Origin: Alphaproteobacteria bacterium
GTDB lineage: Bacteria > Pseudomonadota > Alphaproteobacteria > Rhizobiales > JAJFHC01
Assembly (NCBI GenBank): GCA_021775805.1
Contig: JAJFHD010000011.1
Span: 62,001 to 126,000 of the forward strand
Length of the DNA: 64,000 bases
Reading direction: 5' to 3'
This document shows positions 28,275 to 37,410 of this stretch, in pieces; position 1 is the stretch's first letter; every line of letters begins with the position of its first letter. The notes under the pieces were generated by a model. That model worked only from the letters and a program-made list of their open reading frames with translations. It searched no databases and had not been told where the DNA came from. Made by a program: the position numbers and the translations under genes.

Positions 28275-28946
28275 CTACTGATCCTGCGAATCGTCATCGC
28301 CGAACCTGGAAATACGGGCGCCGAACCGTCGTTCAACTATTTGCTCAATCTGAGAGCAGATCGCCCGGGTATCGCGCACCAGTCCACCCCCGGCCCATTC
28401 GATATGGCAGTCCGCGATCGGTGTGTCCGGCTTCGCGACCACAATCAGTTTGCCGTCGAAGCCGCGTTCGGCGGCGATCGCCTGCAGCTTTGGTTCGATG
28501 CGTTCCTTCCAGCCGGGATTGACCCGCACCACGACCCGGGGCGCGCTTGACATGTGCGTCAAGACCTCGTCGACCAACGCTTCCACTTCTGCCGTCGGCT
28601 GCTGATCGAGCAATGTCGGCGCGAGTTTCGAAGCCATCAGGACCGCCAGTTCGCCGGCTTCGCGCGTGAGGCGGTCCTGCTCGGCATCGAGAGTCGAAAG
28701 GATCGACGCGCAGGCATCGGCGATGGTCTTGAGGACCGCGCCGGTTTCCTGTTCTGCTTTGACCAGGGCATCATGCTGTCCTGCGGCGTATCCTGCCGCG
28801 TGTCCCTCCACGCGAATCGCGTCGAGATCGTCATCGCTATAGGTGCGGGGCATCGGCGCGGTTCCATCGGCGCCGGTCACAAATTCCGTGTCGAATGTGT
28901 ACTTTGCCGGTGACGCCATTGCCGCTTCTTCAGAAAACGATGTCAT
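28275..28946 (-). CDS. fliH: FliH/FlbE-like flagellar export regulator
   Basis: The 223-residue protein fits FliH: a central Ala/Gln-rich helix (EGHAAGYAAGQHDALVKAEQE) with small-residue spacing, then a globular C-terminus (VVVRVNPGWKERIEPKLQAIA and IADCHIEWAGGGLVRDTRAI), which in FliH binds FliI. Position four genes before flhA and between fliG and fliN matches Caulobacter flbE. The ATG overlaps the fliG stop by one base (TGATG). FliI is encoded separately near ctrA. Confidence 0.85.
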   Translation of the reverse strand: MTSFSEEAAMASPAKYTFDTEFVTGADGTAPMPRTYSDDDLDAIRVEGHAAGYAAGQHDALVKAEQETGAVLKTIADACASILSTLDAEQDRLTREAGELAVLMASKLAPTLLDQQPTAEVEALVDEVLTHMSSAPRVVVRVNPGWKERIEPKLQAIAAERGFDGKLIVVAKPDTPIADCHIEWAGGGLVRDTRAICSQIEQIVERRFGARISRFGDDDSQDQ

Positions 28947-29983
28947 CAGTAAACCAACTCATCTTCGCCGCGAGATTTCGCGATCACGATTTCGCCCTTG
29001 GCCGCCAGGTCCTTGGCCATGTTGACCAGCGTCATCTGGGCTTCGTCGACATCCTTCAGACGTACCGGTCCCAGAACTTCCATGTCCTGTTTCAACATCT
29101 TGCCCGCGCGTTCGGACATGTTGGCAAAGAACAGATCACGCAAGGCATCGGATGCGCCTTTCATGCTTAGCGCCAGTTTGTCCTTTTCGACATGGCGCAG
29201 GAGCGTCTGAATGGCGGGGGCGTCCAGCTTTCCGAGATCCTCGAAAGTGAACATCAGGGCCTTGATCCGCTCGGCCGCATCGCGATTGTTTTCTTCGAGA
29301 GCCGTGAGAAACCGGCCTTCTGTCTGGCGGTCGAAGTTGTTGAAGATCTCGGCCATCATTTCATGGGAGTCGCGGCGCCGGGTCTTGGCCAGGTTGGACA
29401 TGAACTCCGTGCGAAGGGTTTGCTCGACCTTGTCGAGAACTTCCTTCTGGATCGATTCCATATTGAGCATGCGGTCGACCACTTCGAGCGCAAAATCTTC
29501 GGGAAAAATTGCCAGTACATTGGAGGCGTGGTCGGCCTTGATCTTGGAGAGCACGACGGCGACGGTCTGCGGATACTCGTTTTTCAGATAGGTTGCCAGT
29601 ACCGTTTCCTGAACGTTGGACAGTTTTTCCCACATGTTGCGGCCCGCAGGCCCGCGGATCTCTTCCATCACCGCTGAGACACGGTCGTCGGGAAGGAACT
29701 CGCTCAACAGGCGCTCCGTCGAGGAGAAATTGCCGAGCAGAGCACCGGATGCGGAGAGCTGGGTGGCGAAATCCACGAGCAGTTTCTCGACGACGCCGAC
29801 GTCGACTTCTCCCAGCTTTGCCATGGCAACAGAAATGAGACGCACTTCATCCTCATCGAGCACGTCCCAGACCAGAGCGCCATGGCTCGCGCCAAGCGTC
29901 ATCAGCAGGATCGATGCCCTTTGGGCGCCGCTGAGCTGAGACAGCTCCATGACTTTTTCGTTTACGACCAGAGCTTCGGCCAT
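28946..29983 (-). CDS. fliG: flagellar motor switch protein FliG
   Basis: The 345-residue C-ring protein has N-terminal FliF-binding, middle ([50 protein letters not shown]) and C-terminal stator-facing domains ([28 protein letters not shown]). The charged residues that act in torque generation are present in the last domain. The ATG at 29983 is preferred over a GTG one codon earlier. It lies 28 bases after fliF and overlaps fliH. Confidence 0.96.
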   Translation of the reverse strand: MAEALVVNEKVMELSQLSGAQRASILLMTLGASHGALVWDVLDEDEVRLISVAMAKLGEVDVGVVEKLLVDFATQLSASGALLGNFSSTERLLSEFLPDDRVSAVMEEIRGPAGRNMWEKLSNVQETVLATYLKNEYPQTVAVVLSKIKADHASNVLAIFPEDFALEVVDRMLNMESIQKEVLDKVEQTLRTEFMSNLAKTRRRDSHEMMAEIFNNFDRQTEGRFLTALEENNRDAAERIKALMFTFEDLGKLDAPAIQTLLRHVEKDKLALSMKGASDALRDLFFANMSERAGKMLKQDMEVLGPVRLKDVDEAQMTLVNMAKDLAAKGEIVIAKSRGEDELVY

Positions 29984-30011
29984 CACATGTACTTCTTTGC
30001 TTTGCTAGTGG

Positions 30012-31691
30012 TCATGCGGCCTCTTCATGAATCCACTGGCGGATTATCGAGACCGCCTCGTCGGGGTTCTGCTGGACGAGTTCGGCGACTTTCTTGATTG
30101 TGTGCCCTTGGGCTTCACCGACCATCTGGGCGTATTCAATCAGGGTCGATGCCTGGCTTTCGGGCTGGGGCAGGGCAGCGGCATCGGCCTTGGCCTTGGC
30201 TTCCCGGTCGATTACTTCACCGTCCTCGCCGGTTTGCGTGGAACCGTTGGCTGCCTGAGCCGTCAACTGTTCCATGTCGATGGCGTCGCCGGATGTCTGA
30301 TCCGGCGTGATGATGCGGCGCACCAGCGGCCTTACCACCAGAAGAAGCACGAGGAGAGAAACGATCAGAAGAACGGCCAGTTCGGCAATGTAGAAGTAGT
30401 CTTCCTTGGAAAGGTTGAGGAACGATCCCTCGGTTTCTTCGAGCGCGGCCGGCGCCACGTCGGGTGCAAACTGAAGGTTGACGACTTCGACGACATCGCC
30501 GCGCGCCCGGTCGAAGCCGACGGCTGAACGGACCAGCGTGGAAATCTGTTCCAGTTGGTTCTGCGGCCTGGGAGCATAGACTGCGGCACCGTCAGCGCCC
30601 TTGGTGTAAAGGCCGTCCACCAGCACGGCGACGGAGATCTTCTTTATCCTGCCGGCCTCGACAACTTCCTGCTTGGTGGTTTTCGAGATTTCGTAGTTGA
30701 CGACTTCTTCGGTCTTGTTGGCGGCTTCGGCCGAGGATTTTTCGCCGCCGGCATTGTCTGCGCCCGGCAATTCGTTGCCGACCGAGACCGCGCCGTTGCC
30801 ATTGCCGTCGCGGGAATTACTTGATTCTTCGCGCGACTGAGTCGAGCGGACGACCTGGCCTTCTGGATCGTAGGTTTCGGACGTCTGGGTTATGCGGTTG
30901 TAGTCGATTTCGGCATTGACCTGGACACGGGCATTGTTGCGGCCGACAATGCTGGTCACGATGGTGTCGATCTGGCCCTGCAGGCGGCGTTCGAACGCAA
31001 GGTTCCGCTCCTCGAACGAACTGATCATTGCCGTCTGATCGCCTTCGCCCATGCCGCTCGCCAGCAAGGCGCCGCTTTCGTCGACAATGGAGACATGAGA
31101 AGGCTTGAGGTCCTTGACGGCCGACGCGACAAGATGCTGGATCGCCCTGATCTGGCCGCGGTCGAGGCCACCGCGCATTTTCAGAACGATCGATGCCGTC
31201 GGTTCGGACTTGTCCTTGGAGAACAGTTGGCGCTTCGGAATAACAAGATGAACCCGCGCCATCTGAATCCGGTCGAGCGCCCTGATGGTGCGCGCCAGCT
31301 CGCCTTCCAGCGCTCGCAGGTGATTGAGATTCTGAACAAAACTCGTGGCACCGAGAGTGTCGCCCTTGTCGAATATCTCGTACCCGACAGAGCCTCCCGC
31401 GGGCAGTCCCTCTTCCGCCAATGACATGCGCAACCGGAGAACATTGTCTTTTGGCACCAGGATCGTCGCGCCCTCGTTCTTCAGTTCGAAGGGAACATTC
31501 ATGCCTTCGAGCTTGGTGACGACGGCATTCGAGTCTTCAATCGGCAGTTCCGTGAAAAGAGTGGTCATTTGCGGTTGCGATATCTGCAGGATCAGAAAGA
31601 CGAAAAAGCCGATCAAGCCGACAGCAACGGCCCCCATCGCGGCGAGACGCGCCCCACCAATGGTTTTGGCAAACTCAATTAAGCCACCCAC
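30012..31691 (-). CDS. fliF: flagellar MS-ring protein FliF
   Basis: The 559-residue protein has an N-terminal helix (MGAVAVGLIGFFVFLILQI, about 19-37), periplasmic ring-building motifs (about 45-430; SLAEEGLPAGGSVGYEIFD, ALEGELARTIRALDRIQMARVHLV), a second helix (about 440-460; LAVLLIVSLLVLLLVV) and a cytoplasmic tail that binds FliG. The start is a GTG at 31691 with GAGGG nine bases upstream. It heads the fliF-fliG-fliH-fliN-flbD order known from Caulobacter. Several dyads lie upstream (31813-31893). Confidence 0.95.
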   Translation of the reverse strand: MGGLIEFAKTIGGARLAAMGAVAVGLIGFFVFLILQISQPQMTTLFTELPIEDSNAVVTKLEGMNVPFELKNEGATILVPKDNVLRLRMSLAEEGLPAGGSVGYEIFDKGDTLGATSFVQNLNHLRALEGELARTIRALDRIQMARVHLVIPKRQLFSKDKSEPTASIVLKMRGGLDRGQIRAIQHLVASAVKDLKPSHVSIVDESGALLASGMGEGDQTAMISSFEERNLAFERRLQGQIDTIVTSIVGRNNARVQVNAEIDYNRITQTSETYDPEGQVVRSTQSREESSNSRDGNGNGAVSVGNELPGADNAGGEKSSAEAANKTEEVVNYEISKTTKQEVVEAGRIKKISVAVLVDGLYTKGADGAAVYAPRPQNQLEQISTLVRSAVGFDRARGDVVEVVNLQFAPDVAPAALEETEGSFLNLSKEDYFYIAELAVLLIVSLLVLLLVVRPLVRRIITPDQTSGDAIDMEQLTAQAANGSTQTGEDGEVIDREAKAKADAAALPQPESQASTLIEYAQMVGEAQGHTIKKVAELVQQNPDEAVSIIRQWIHEEAA

Positions 31692-31812
31692 AATCTATGC
31701 CCTCGCTCATTTCACCTGTCATCGCAGAACACCAAACGAACACGAATGTGGCTGCGATGGTCTTGGCCAGGCATTGGCCGGTTTTCGAATCGGAAGGACT
31801 GCCCCGTCCCAG

Positions 31813-31839
31813 TAGGCAAAAATTACCTAGTTTTGCCTA
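31813..31839. promoter_or_regulatory. inverted repeat TAGGCAAAA-N9-TTTTGCCTA
   Basis: Nine-base perfect arms surround a nine-base spacer. It lies about 120-150 bases upstream of the fliF start. The GGCAA/TTGCC core is shared with the dyad at 31879, which suggests one protein binds both; FlbD is the natural candidate. Confidence 0.5.
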
Positions 31840-31847
31840 AACAAGTT

Positions 31848-31865
31848 ATTAACGCGGGCGTTAAT
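31848..31865. promoter_or_regulatory. inverted repeat ATTAACGC-GG-GCGTTAAT
   Basis: Eight-base perfect arms flank a GG centre. The two TTAA elements are eight bases apart, one more than the CtrA consensus spacing of seven. It lies between the two GGCAA dyads upstream of fliF. Confidence 0.45.
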
Positions 31866-31878
31866 GAATAGCTGCACC

Positions 31879-31893
31879 CGGCAAATATTGCCG
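31879..31893. promoter_or_regulatory. inverted repeat CGGCAA-ATA-TTGCCG
   Basis: Six-base perfect arms around ATA. The core repeats that of the dyad at 31813-31839. It is a candidate FlbD-type element upstream of fliF; the assignment is inference. Confidence 0.5.
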
Positions 31894-32036
31894 ACCGGGT
31901 CACCGAACCTTCGTTCAGAGGGTAGATTTTGCCGGGCGCTGTTAACCGCGCATGCAAGGACCTGCAACGGCCATGCGGCAATGGTTGAAGAATGAAAAGC
32001 CGGAGCGGAAGGGACGCCTTTGACATCAGGCACATA

Positions 32037-32067
32037 AAAAGGCCGGTGACGAGGTCACCGGCCTTTT
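32037..32067 (-). terminator. intrinsic terminator downstream of sciP
   Basis: A 14-base-pair perfect stem (AAAAGGCCGGTGAC with GTCACCGGCCTTTT) closes a three-base loop. It lies 56 bases beyond the sciP stop and separates that transcript from the fliF promoter region. The A/T arms allow it to work on either strand. Confidence 0.85.
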
Positions 32068-32122
32068 GAAACTTTGGAACTTACAAACTGAGAAACCAGC
32101 CGCTTGCCCAGGTCATGAAGAC

Positions 32123-32398
32123 TTACTGTCTATAATGCTGAATCCGGGTTGCCCGAAGACCAGCCAGACCGTGACGATCGATTGAGCGTTGCCAGCTCAG
32201 AAACTCCTCAACCGTCAGCGTATAGCGACTGCACGCTTCTTCAATACTCAACAATCCACCCCGGACAGCTGCCACAACTTCCGCCTTGCGACGGATCACC
32301 CACCGCCGTGTATTGGTCGGCGGGAGGTCGGCTATTGTCAAAGGACTTCCGTCCGGCCCTATTACATAATTTACGCGGGGCCTATACTGATCGGACAT
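32123..32398 (-). CDS. sciP: CtrA inhibitor SciP (DUF1153)
   Basis: The 91-residue protein is nearly all the DUF1153/SciP helix-turn-helix domain: RVNYVIGPDGSPLTIADLPP, RRWVIRRKAEVVAAVRGGLL, YTLTVEEFLSWQRSIDRHG and a basic C-terminus. In Caulobacter SciP binds CtrA and represses its target promoters in G1. Two in-frame ATGs (32407 and 32398) are three codons apart; the second gives the usual short N-terminus. It is flanked by flgD upstream and a terminator then fliF downstream. Its presence inside a flagellar cluster fits its role. Confidence 0.93.
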   Translation of the reverse strand: MSDQYRPRVNYVIGPDGSPLTIADLPPTNTRRWVIRRKAEVVAAVRGGLLSIEEACSRYTLTVEEFLSWQRSIDRHGLAGLRATRIQHYRQ

Positions 32399-32494
32399 AA
32401 TACTCATATCCAGCTAACTAACTATGTTAGGGACATTATCCGATGCGCTTTAAAAAAGGACTAAGGCTCAGGGTAAAGATAATCTCAATATCCC

Positions 32495-32508
32495 GGCACA
32501 GGTGTGCC
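32495..32508. promoter_or_regulatory. dyad GGCACA-GG-TGTGCC between flgD and sciP
   Basis: Six-base perfect arms around GG lie about 90 bases upstream of sciP. Read on the minus strand the left part is TGGCAC, the sigma-54 minus-24 sequence, followed at the right distance by TGCC instead of TTGC. It could be a weak sigma-54 promoter or a binding dyad. Confidence 0.3.
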
Positions 32509-32570
32509 AGAACTGAACGTTTCCACGCGATTTAGCGCGATTGCGCACAATAACCGCCCAAAACGCCGGC

Positions 32571-33233
32571 CTATGGCGCTGGCTGCTCCACGGTTTTTAC
32601 GGCGGAAAACTTTATTTTTGCGCCGTTTACGGTCAGAAACGGTTCGGTGTCAGTCATGTCGACGGCGTCGACGATGCCGGAAACACTGGTGTTGACGTCG
32701 AGGGCAGCGCCGTCCTTGTCCTTCGCCTGGACCGAAATCCGGTAAACCCCGTCCGATGCCTGGGTTCCATCGGAGCGCCTCCCGTCCCAGGTATAAGCAT
32801 GGGTGCCGGCTTCAAGCGTGGTGTCTTCTGAAAAAACCACCTGGCCGGACACATCCTGAATCGTGACCTTGGCTTCGGGACTGTCCTTGGCAACCGTGTA
32901 GCTCCACGCGGCCTGTCCGTTCTGCAATTCCGAGGTGATGCCTTCGGCCGTGATCTTCTTGCCGATGAAACCGACGGCATTCGTCAGCGTGCTTGCCGTC
33001 GTCAGAGACAAAAGGTTCTCCAGGTTGTCGTTGGTCTGGATGGTTTGTTCGACGCCGGCAAACTGAACCAGCTGCTCGGTGAACTGGTTGGTGTCCAGCG
33101 GCTCAAGCGGATTTTGGTTTTGGAGCTGTGTGGTCAAGAGCACCAGAAACGTGTCGAAATTGCCGGCAATCGAATTGCTTGCCTGGGCGGCCTTGCCGAC
33201 ATCGGATATTGCTGAGAGGGCTCCGAGATCCAT
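32571..33233 (-). CDS. flgD: flagellar hook-cap protein FlgD
   Basis: The 220-residue scaffold caps the growing hook. The conserved N-terminus FLVLLTTQLQNQNPLEPLDTNQFTEQLVQFAGVEQ is diagnostic, and the C-terminal half has the FlgD Ig-like fold with AYTWDGRRSDGTQASDGVYRI. It lacks a cleavable signal, as expected for a type III export substrate. It lies 32 bases downstream of fliK, with which it probably forms an operon, and upstream of sciP. Confidence 0.95.
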   Translation of the reverse strand: MDLGALSAISDVGKAAQASNSIAGNFDTFLVLLTTQLQNQNPLEPLDTNQFTEQLVQFAGVEQTIQTNDNLENLLSLTTASTLTNAVGFIGKKITAEGITSELQNGQAAWSYTVAKDSPEAKVTIQDVSGQVVFSEDTTLEAGTHAYTWDGRRSDGTQASDGVYRISVQAKDKDGAALDVNTSVSGIVDAVDMTDTEPFLTVNGAKIKFSAVKTVEQPAP

Positions 33234-33265
33234 TTGATATCATCCTTGCATTGTCTGATTGCGGA

Positions 33266-35008
33266 TCAGATGTGAATGTCCACGCCGGTGGAACTGACAT
33301 AACTGGACATCAGTGTCGCGGCCGGACCGTCTTCGTTGGCCAGATGCTCGGGCGCATCGTCGTGGGGGGCATCGGAGTCTTCACCGTTGGAAAACTGCCC
33401 GTCTTGGTCTTCGAGGGAAAACGATAGGCTGTCACCGTCGGTTTCGAGACCGGCGTCGGCCAGGGCCTTTTCCAGGGCTCGTGCATCTCTTTGCAGGAAG
33501 TCGAGTGCTTCCGGACGCTCCACGGTCAGGTGAAGCTTGACGCCGCCATCGGCGTTCATTTCCATCTTGACGTCAAGCCGACCGAGTTCGGGCGGGTCGA
33601 GCTTGATCTGAAAACGGTTGACGCCGTTGTCAAACTGCCGCGCAACATGGAAGGCAAGTGTGTTGACCGGAACATTTGTGACCTGGGCGGTACGGGCGAT
33701 GCTTGTGAAACGCAGTGTTGCGACGCTGTCGCCGGTGCTGCCCGGTAGCCCCCAAGACGTGGCGTTGGGGGAAAGCGCGTCCGAGAACAGGCTATCCAGC
33801 GATGCTGCGGCCGGCGCCTGGACCGACGGTCCGGTTTCAATCTGGGGTTTGGCATTGGCGAAGTTCAAGGCGGCACGAGCGATCTGGGCCTTGTCGGGTC
33901 TTTCCGCTGCCTTCAGGGCGTCGGCAAAACGCGGCGGCGGCGCTTCTTCGCCATCCGATTGGCCGGATGCCGGCAGAGGTTCATCAGCCGTGGCGCCTGC
34001 CGGATCGGCCAGTGAGGACGTCAGACCCGGTGTTAAGGGCAGGTTGCCGGTTGCGGCCGGTGCCTGACCGGCCGCGTTGGCGGGCAGACCGTTGCCGACG
34101 GCCGACGCTGCGGCCGGGGTTTTGGGTTGTATCCGGGCACGCGGTGCCGTGGCCTCGGCTGTAGCGGGGAGGGCGGCGGCTGCAGCGACTGCCGGTTCGC
34201 CGGCAAGGTTGTTTAGCGGAGCGGTCGCGGTATCGTCCGGATCGGATGACGGGATCGCCGGAGCGTTAATTGCGGGTGCGGGCTGGTTGCCACTCGCATC
34301 GGGTGTGTCGCCCGTGGGGTCAAGGGCTGCAACAAGGGACCCGGTCTCGTTTTGAGCCGCCGGACCACCGGAAACGGCAGCGTCCTCAAGAAGGAAAACC
34401 GGATCCGGTCCGGCCTCGGACTGCGGTGTTGTGGTTTCCTGTTGGACGATGGCTCCCAGATCCGCTTCGGATGGAGGCGCGCCAACCATGACGGCCGGTT
34501 CAGAATTCGGGATCTCGGCGGCCTTCTCGCCGAGTGTTGCAGCAGATGTATCATTGTTTTCCGGCGCGGCCTCTGGAGACGCGGCCACTGGAGATGCGGC
34601 CTCCGGAGACGCGGCCTCCGGAGACACGGCATCGCTGGATGTCACTGTGCCGTCCGTGCCTTGTTGCGACGTGTCGTCAGGTTCCGATGCTCCCCGGTCG
34701 ATATCGCTGCGGTTGGAACGGTCGACCGACCGGCCGGTTTCGCTTCCGGCAGCGCGCTGATCTTCGTCACGGTTGACGGTTTGATTGCGGTTTTGTTGAC
34801 GATCCGGCGCACTTGGTTCAGTGACTTGCCGACGTTCAGGTTGGTCGCGCTCCGCCCGGCGGGGCTCGGACCGGTCCCGGTCAATGTCGTCAAGATGGCG
34901 GTCGAAGGCGCGGTCGGTGCGGGACTCAAGTCGCGGCACCGGCCTGTCGCGAATGCGGTCGAGTGCAACGGACTCGGGTTTCAATGCAGAAGAAAGCAAA
35001 TTTTCCAA
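33266..35008 (-). CDS. fliK: flagellar hook-length control protein FliK
   Basis: The 580-residue protein has a long low-complexity region rich in Asp/Arg, then Ala/Pro/Glu (about 20-430). A conserved C-terminal FliK domain (about 480-565) carries QIKLDPPELGRLDVKMEMNADGGVKLHLTVERPEAL. It sets hook length and switches export specificity. The start is placed at a TTG (35008) because GAGG lies seven bases upstream. A TTG at 35053 has no ribosome-binding site and no in-frame ATG exists near the N-terminus. A 15-base tandem repeat encodes SPEAA units. Confidence 0.9.
   Translation of the reverse strand: MENLLSSALKPESVALDRIRDRPVPRLESRTDRAFDRHLDDIDRDRSEPRRAERDQPERRQVTEPSAPDRQQNRNQTVNRDEDQRAAGSETGRSVDRSNRSDIDRGASEPDDTSQQGTDGTVTSSDAVSPEAASPEAASPVAASPEAAPENNDTSAATLGEKAAEIPNSEPAVMVGAPPSEADLGAIVQQETTTPQSEAGPDPVFLLEDAAVSGGPAAQNETGSLVAALDPTGDTPDASGNQPAPAINAPAIPSSDPDDTATAPLNNLAGEPAVAAAAALPATAEATAPRARIQPKTPAAASAVGNGLPANAAGQAPAATGNLPLTPGLTSSLADPAGATADEPLPASGQSDGEEAPPPRFADALKAAERPDKAQIARAALNFANAKPQIETGPSVQAPAAASLDSLFSDALSPNATSWGLPGSTGDSVATLRFTSIARTAQVTNVPVNTLAFHVARQFDNGVNRFQIKLDPPELGRLDVKMEMNADGGVKLHLTVERPEALDFLQRDARALEKALADAGLETDGDSLSFSLEDQDGQFSNGEDSDAPHDDAPEHLANEDGPAATLMSSYVSSTGVDIHI
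34566..34625. repeat. 15-base tandem repeat in fliK, four copies
   Basis: Four successive 15-base units of the form GCGGCCTCCGGAGAC, two of them identical, encode repeated Ser-Pro-Glu-Ala-Ala. Copy number can change without shifting frame. Confidence 0.85.
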
Positions 35009-35271
35009 TGTGGGGCCTCGTTCGGTAACAGGTGTTCGTCCCTTATGAAGCAAGAGCCGGGCCAGTTCAGTTCTTTGCCAAACATTATTGAAATCAAATG
35101 GTTATGAGATGTGCTGATGGCGTGTTATGGCGCTGACCGGCGGGCATTGCCGGGCGCTGGGCAAAAATTTCATAGCGGGCGGTGCCGCAGTCCACCATAT
35201 CGGTCGAGCGGTATGCCATGTCTGGTGCGGTGATTCGGGATGGTTGAGACGGTCGACAGGAGGTACGGAGA

Positions 35272-36621
35272 ATGGATGCTCCGCAGGATCGGACTTGTTT
35301 CGATCGCTTCGGTGGTCCATATGATCGCACTAATGCGCAGTATCACACGAGCACAGAACCGTACAGAGCCATGACGACCTCGGAATTCTATAATCCCGCA
35401 ACAGGGCTGAACAGCCTCGACCTGCCGGGCCGGCCAGCCGATACGCGGGTGGTTGTTGCGATGTCGGGCGGAGTCGACTCGTCGGTTGTGGCGGGCCTAT
35501 TGGCGCGTCAGGGCTATGACGTGGTGGGCATGACGCTGCAGCTCTACAACCATGGCGCCACGGTTCAGCGCAAGGGGGCATGCTGTGCCGGGCAGGACAT
35601 TCACGACGCCCGCCGGGTCGCCGAAACACTGGGATTCCCGCATTATGTGCTGGACTATGAAGAGCGGTTCCGGAAGTCTGTGATCGACGAGTTCGCAGAC
35701 AGCTACATCGCCGGTGAAACACCGATCCCTTGCGTCCTGTGCAACCAGACCGTGAAGTTCCGCGACCTGCTCACCACCGCCCGCGAACTGGGCGCCCGGG
35801 CGCTGGTGACCGGGCACTACATCACCACCAAGCCGTCGCCTCGCGGCGATGGCACACGCCATCTCCACCGGGCCGTCGACGAGGCCCGGGACCAGAGCTA
35901 TTTCCTGTTTGCGACGACCCAGCAACAGATCGACTTCCTGCGCTTTCCACTGGGTGAAACAACAAAGACGGAGACCCGGCAGATTGCGGAGGATCTGGGA
36001 CTGCAGGTGGCAGGCAAGGCCGACAGCCAGGATATTTGCTTTGTGCCCACCGGCCGCTACACCTCGATCATCGACAAGCTGCGGCCAGGGGCTGCGGAAC
36101 CCGGCGACATTGTCCATGTGGACGGGCGGGTCCTGGGCCGTCACGACGGAATTGTCCGATATACAGTCGGCCAGCGGCGCGGACTGGGCGTTGCGACCGG
36201 CGATCCGCTGTTCGTGGTCAAGCTGGATGCCGAAAATGCCCGCGTGATCGTCGGTCCGAAAGAAGCCCTGTTTACCCGCACGATCGCTCTGCGCGATATC
36301 AACTGGCTGGGTGACAGCGAGCTTCGCGACACCGCTCGGGCAGGCCTTGACCTGTTCGTCAAGGTGCGCTCCACACGACCGCCGCAGCCCGCGCGCCTGT
36401 GGCTCGACGGAGATGATGTCTGTGTGACGCTGTGCGACGGGGAACACGGCGTTTCGCCCGGACAGGCGTGTGTCTTCTATGCCGACGGCGGCCCCGGGTC
36501 CCGGGTATATGGCGGCGGCTGGATTGCCCGAGCCGAGCCGGACATTACCGCGCCGGAATTAATTTCGGAACCGGAACAATCGTTACTCAATGAGGCTGTT
36601 TCGGCGTCGAAAGGTCTGTAA
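35272..36621 (+). CDS. mnmA: tRNA 2-thiouridylase MnmA
   Basis: The 449-residue enzyme puts the 2-thio group on U34 of tRNA-Lys/Glu/Gln. It has the PP-loop SGGVDSS near residue 66, the catalytic Cys pair ([10 protein letters not shown] near 155 and DSQDICFVP near 250), and the C-terminal barrel ([20 protein letters not shown]). The ATG at 35272 has a very strong AGGAGGT seven bases upstream. This gives an N-terminal extension of about 55 residues before the PP-loop that most family members lack. It is divergent from fliK. Confidence 0.95.
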   Translation: MDAPQDRTCFDRFGGPYDRTNAQYHTSTEPYRAMTTSEFYNPATGLNSLDLPGRPADTRVVVAMSGGVDSSVVAGLLARQGYDVVGMTLQLYNHGATVQRKGACCAGQDIHDARRVAETLGFPHYVLDYEERFRKSVIDEFADSYIAGETPIPCVLCNQTVKFRDLLTTARELGARALVTGHYITTKPSPRGDGTRHLHRAVDEARDQSYFLFATTQQQIDFLRFPLGETTKTETRQIAEDLGLQVAGKADSQDICFVPTGRYTSIIDKLRPGAAEPGDIVHVDGRVLGRHDGIVRYTVGQRRGLGVATGDPLFVVKLDAENARVIVGPKEALFTRTIALRDINWLGDSELRDTARAGLDLFVKVRSTRPPQPARLWLDGDDVCVTLCDGEHGVSPGQACVFYADGGPGSRVYGGGWIARAEPDITAPELISEPEQSLLNEAVSASKGL

Positions 36622-36778
36622 CACCCCCCGGCGCCGCCGACCGATCCGATGCCGGCACTGCAATTGAGGGTGCGGACGCGGATCAGACCTTGACAGGACT
36701 TCTCCCGGCCCCTTATATCGGCGCCGGAACGCACATAATCTGGTCGTTCGACGCCCGCAGCGGGTGTCATTTGGTTGC

Positions 36779-36855
36779 GGCGGGGTAGCTCAGCTGGTTA
36801 GAGCAGCGGAATCATAATCCGCGTGTCGGGGGTTCAAGTCCCTCTCCCGCTACCA
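36779..36855 (+). tRNA. tRNA-Met (CAT)
   Basis: The 77-base cloverleaf has acceptor arm GGCGGGG pairing with TCCCGCT (two G-T pairs), D-arm GCTC-AGCTGGTTA-GAGC, anticodon loop ATCATAA with anticodon CAT, T-loop GGTTCAAGT and an encoded CCA end. Elongator tRNA-Met is the best fit; a CAT anticodon also occurs in tRNA-Ile2, which this does not resemble. The 3' end marks the edge of the lower-GC segment. Confidence 0.93.
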
Positions 36856-37410
36856 AATTTTCTCAATAAGAACAGACTGTTACAACTCGTTTGCCGTAGT
36901 TGATGTGTGTTGTTTCTTGTCATGGTACCACAATGGTACCATCAAGAGTCAGTTGCTACGGCGATATTGACGATATAGCAAACTCTGATCTGTGACCATC
37001 AGGACCACGACCCCACCCCGGGGCATCCCCCTTCGTCAACCAGGGTACCTCACTTGCAGTACATAATATTCCGCAGGGTTGATGTGAAAAATTCCTGAAA
37101 AACAATTTCTGAAAAAATTTCCAACTCACTCGCTTGTTCCCGCTACTATGTTTTCAGTGTGCTCGATGATGACTAGTGTCAACGGGGCATTCCAGTTTCG
37201 TGCGCCGCCGTTAGGTTGAAGAAACGTACTTCGCGAAATTTATCCTGACTATGATTTCTTCGCTCCTGACGGTTCCTTTTTCGCGAACTAAAAATCACTA
37301 CAAACGGGCAGAAAAATGCCGTCAGAGACAGCCTCCACCCCATTGGAATCACTGGCCGGATGTGGCCGGAATGCGCACAGGCCAAACTGTTAATGATTGG
37401 AGGAGAGAAT
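36856..37410. other. gene-poor tRNA-adjacent segment
   Basis: The 555 bases after the tRNA are AT-richer than the flanks and hold no convincing gene. A direct repeat of ATGGTACCA lies at 36922-36941 and a partial copy of the tRNA end (TCCCGCTAC) at about 37138. A 106-codon open frame on the minus strand (37179-37499) overlaps the next gene and has no family features. Confidence 0.5.
36922..36941. repeat. direct repeat ATGGTACCA
   Basis: Two copies of ATGGTACCA are separated by CA; each contains the palindrome GGTACC. It lies 67 bases beyond the tRNA. It may be a remnant of an integration module, but no integrase is present. Confidence 0.55.

Larger units (their letters stand above)
31692..32036 (-). 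promoter_or_regulatory. fliF: fliF upstream control region
   Basis: These 345 bases hold no gene. They contain three inverted repeats (31813-31839, 31848-31865, 31879-31893) upstream of the fliF operon. A possible sigma-54 core lies at 31764-31781 on the minus strand (GG-N10-GC spacing, poor at other positions). A TTAAC at 31942 adds another CtrA-type half-site. Confidence 0.5.

Noticed and set aside
31764-31781. Sigma-54 promoter for fliF
   Set aside because: Only the GG-N10-GC spacing fits; the remaining consensus positions are poor, so it is mentioned as a possibility and not listed as a separate feature.
37138-37147. Copy of the tRNA-Met 3' end as an attachment site
   Set aside because: Only TCCCGCTAC (nine bases) matches the tRNA end and no integrase gene is present, so this is within chance expectation.
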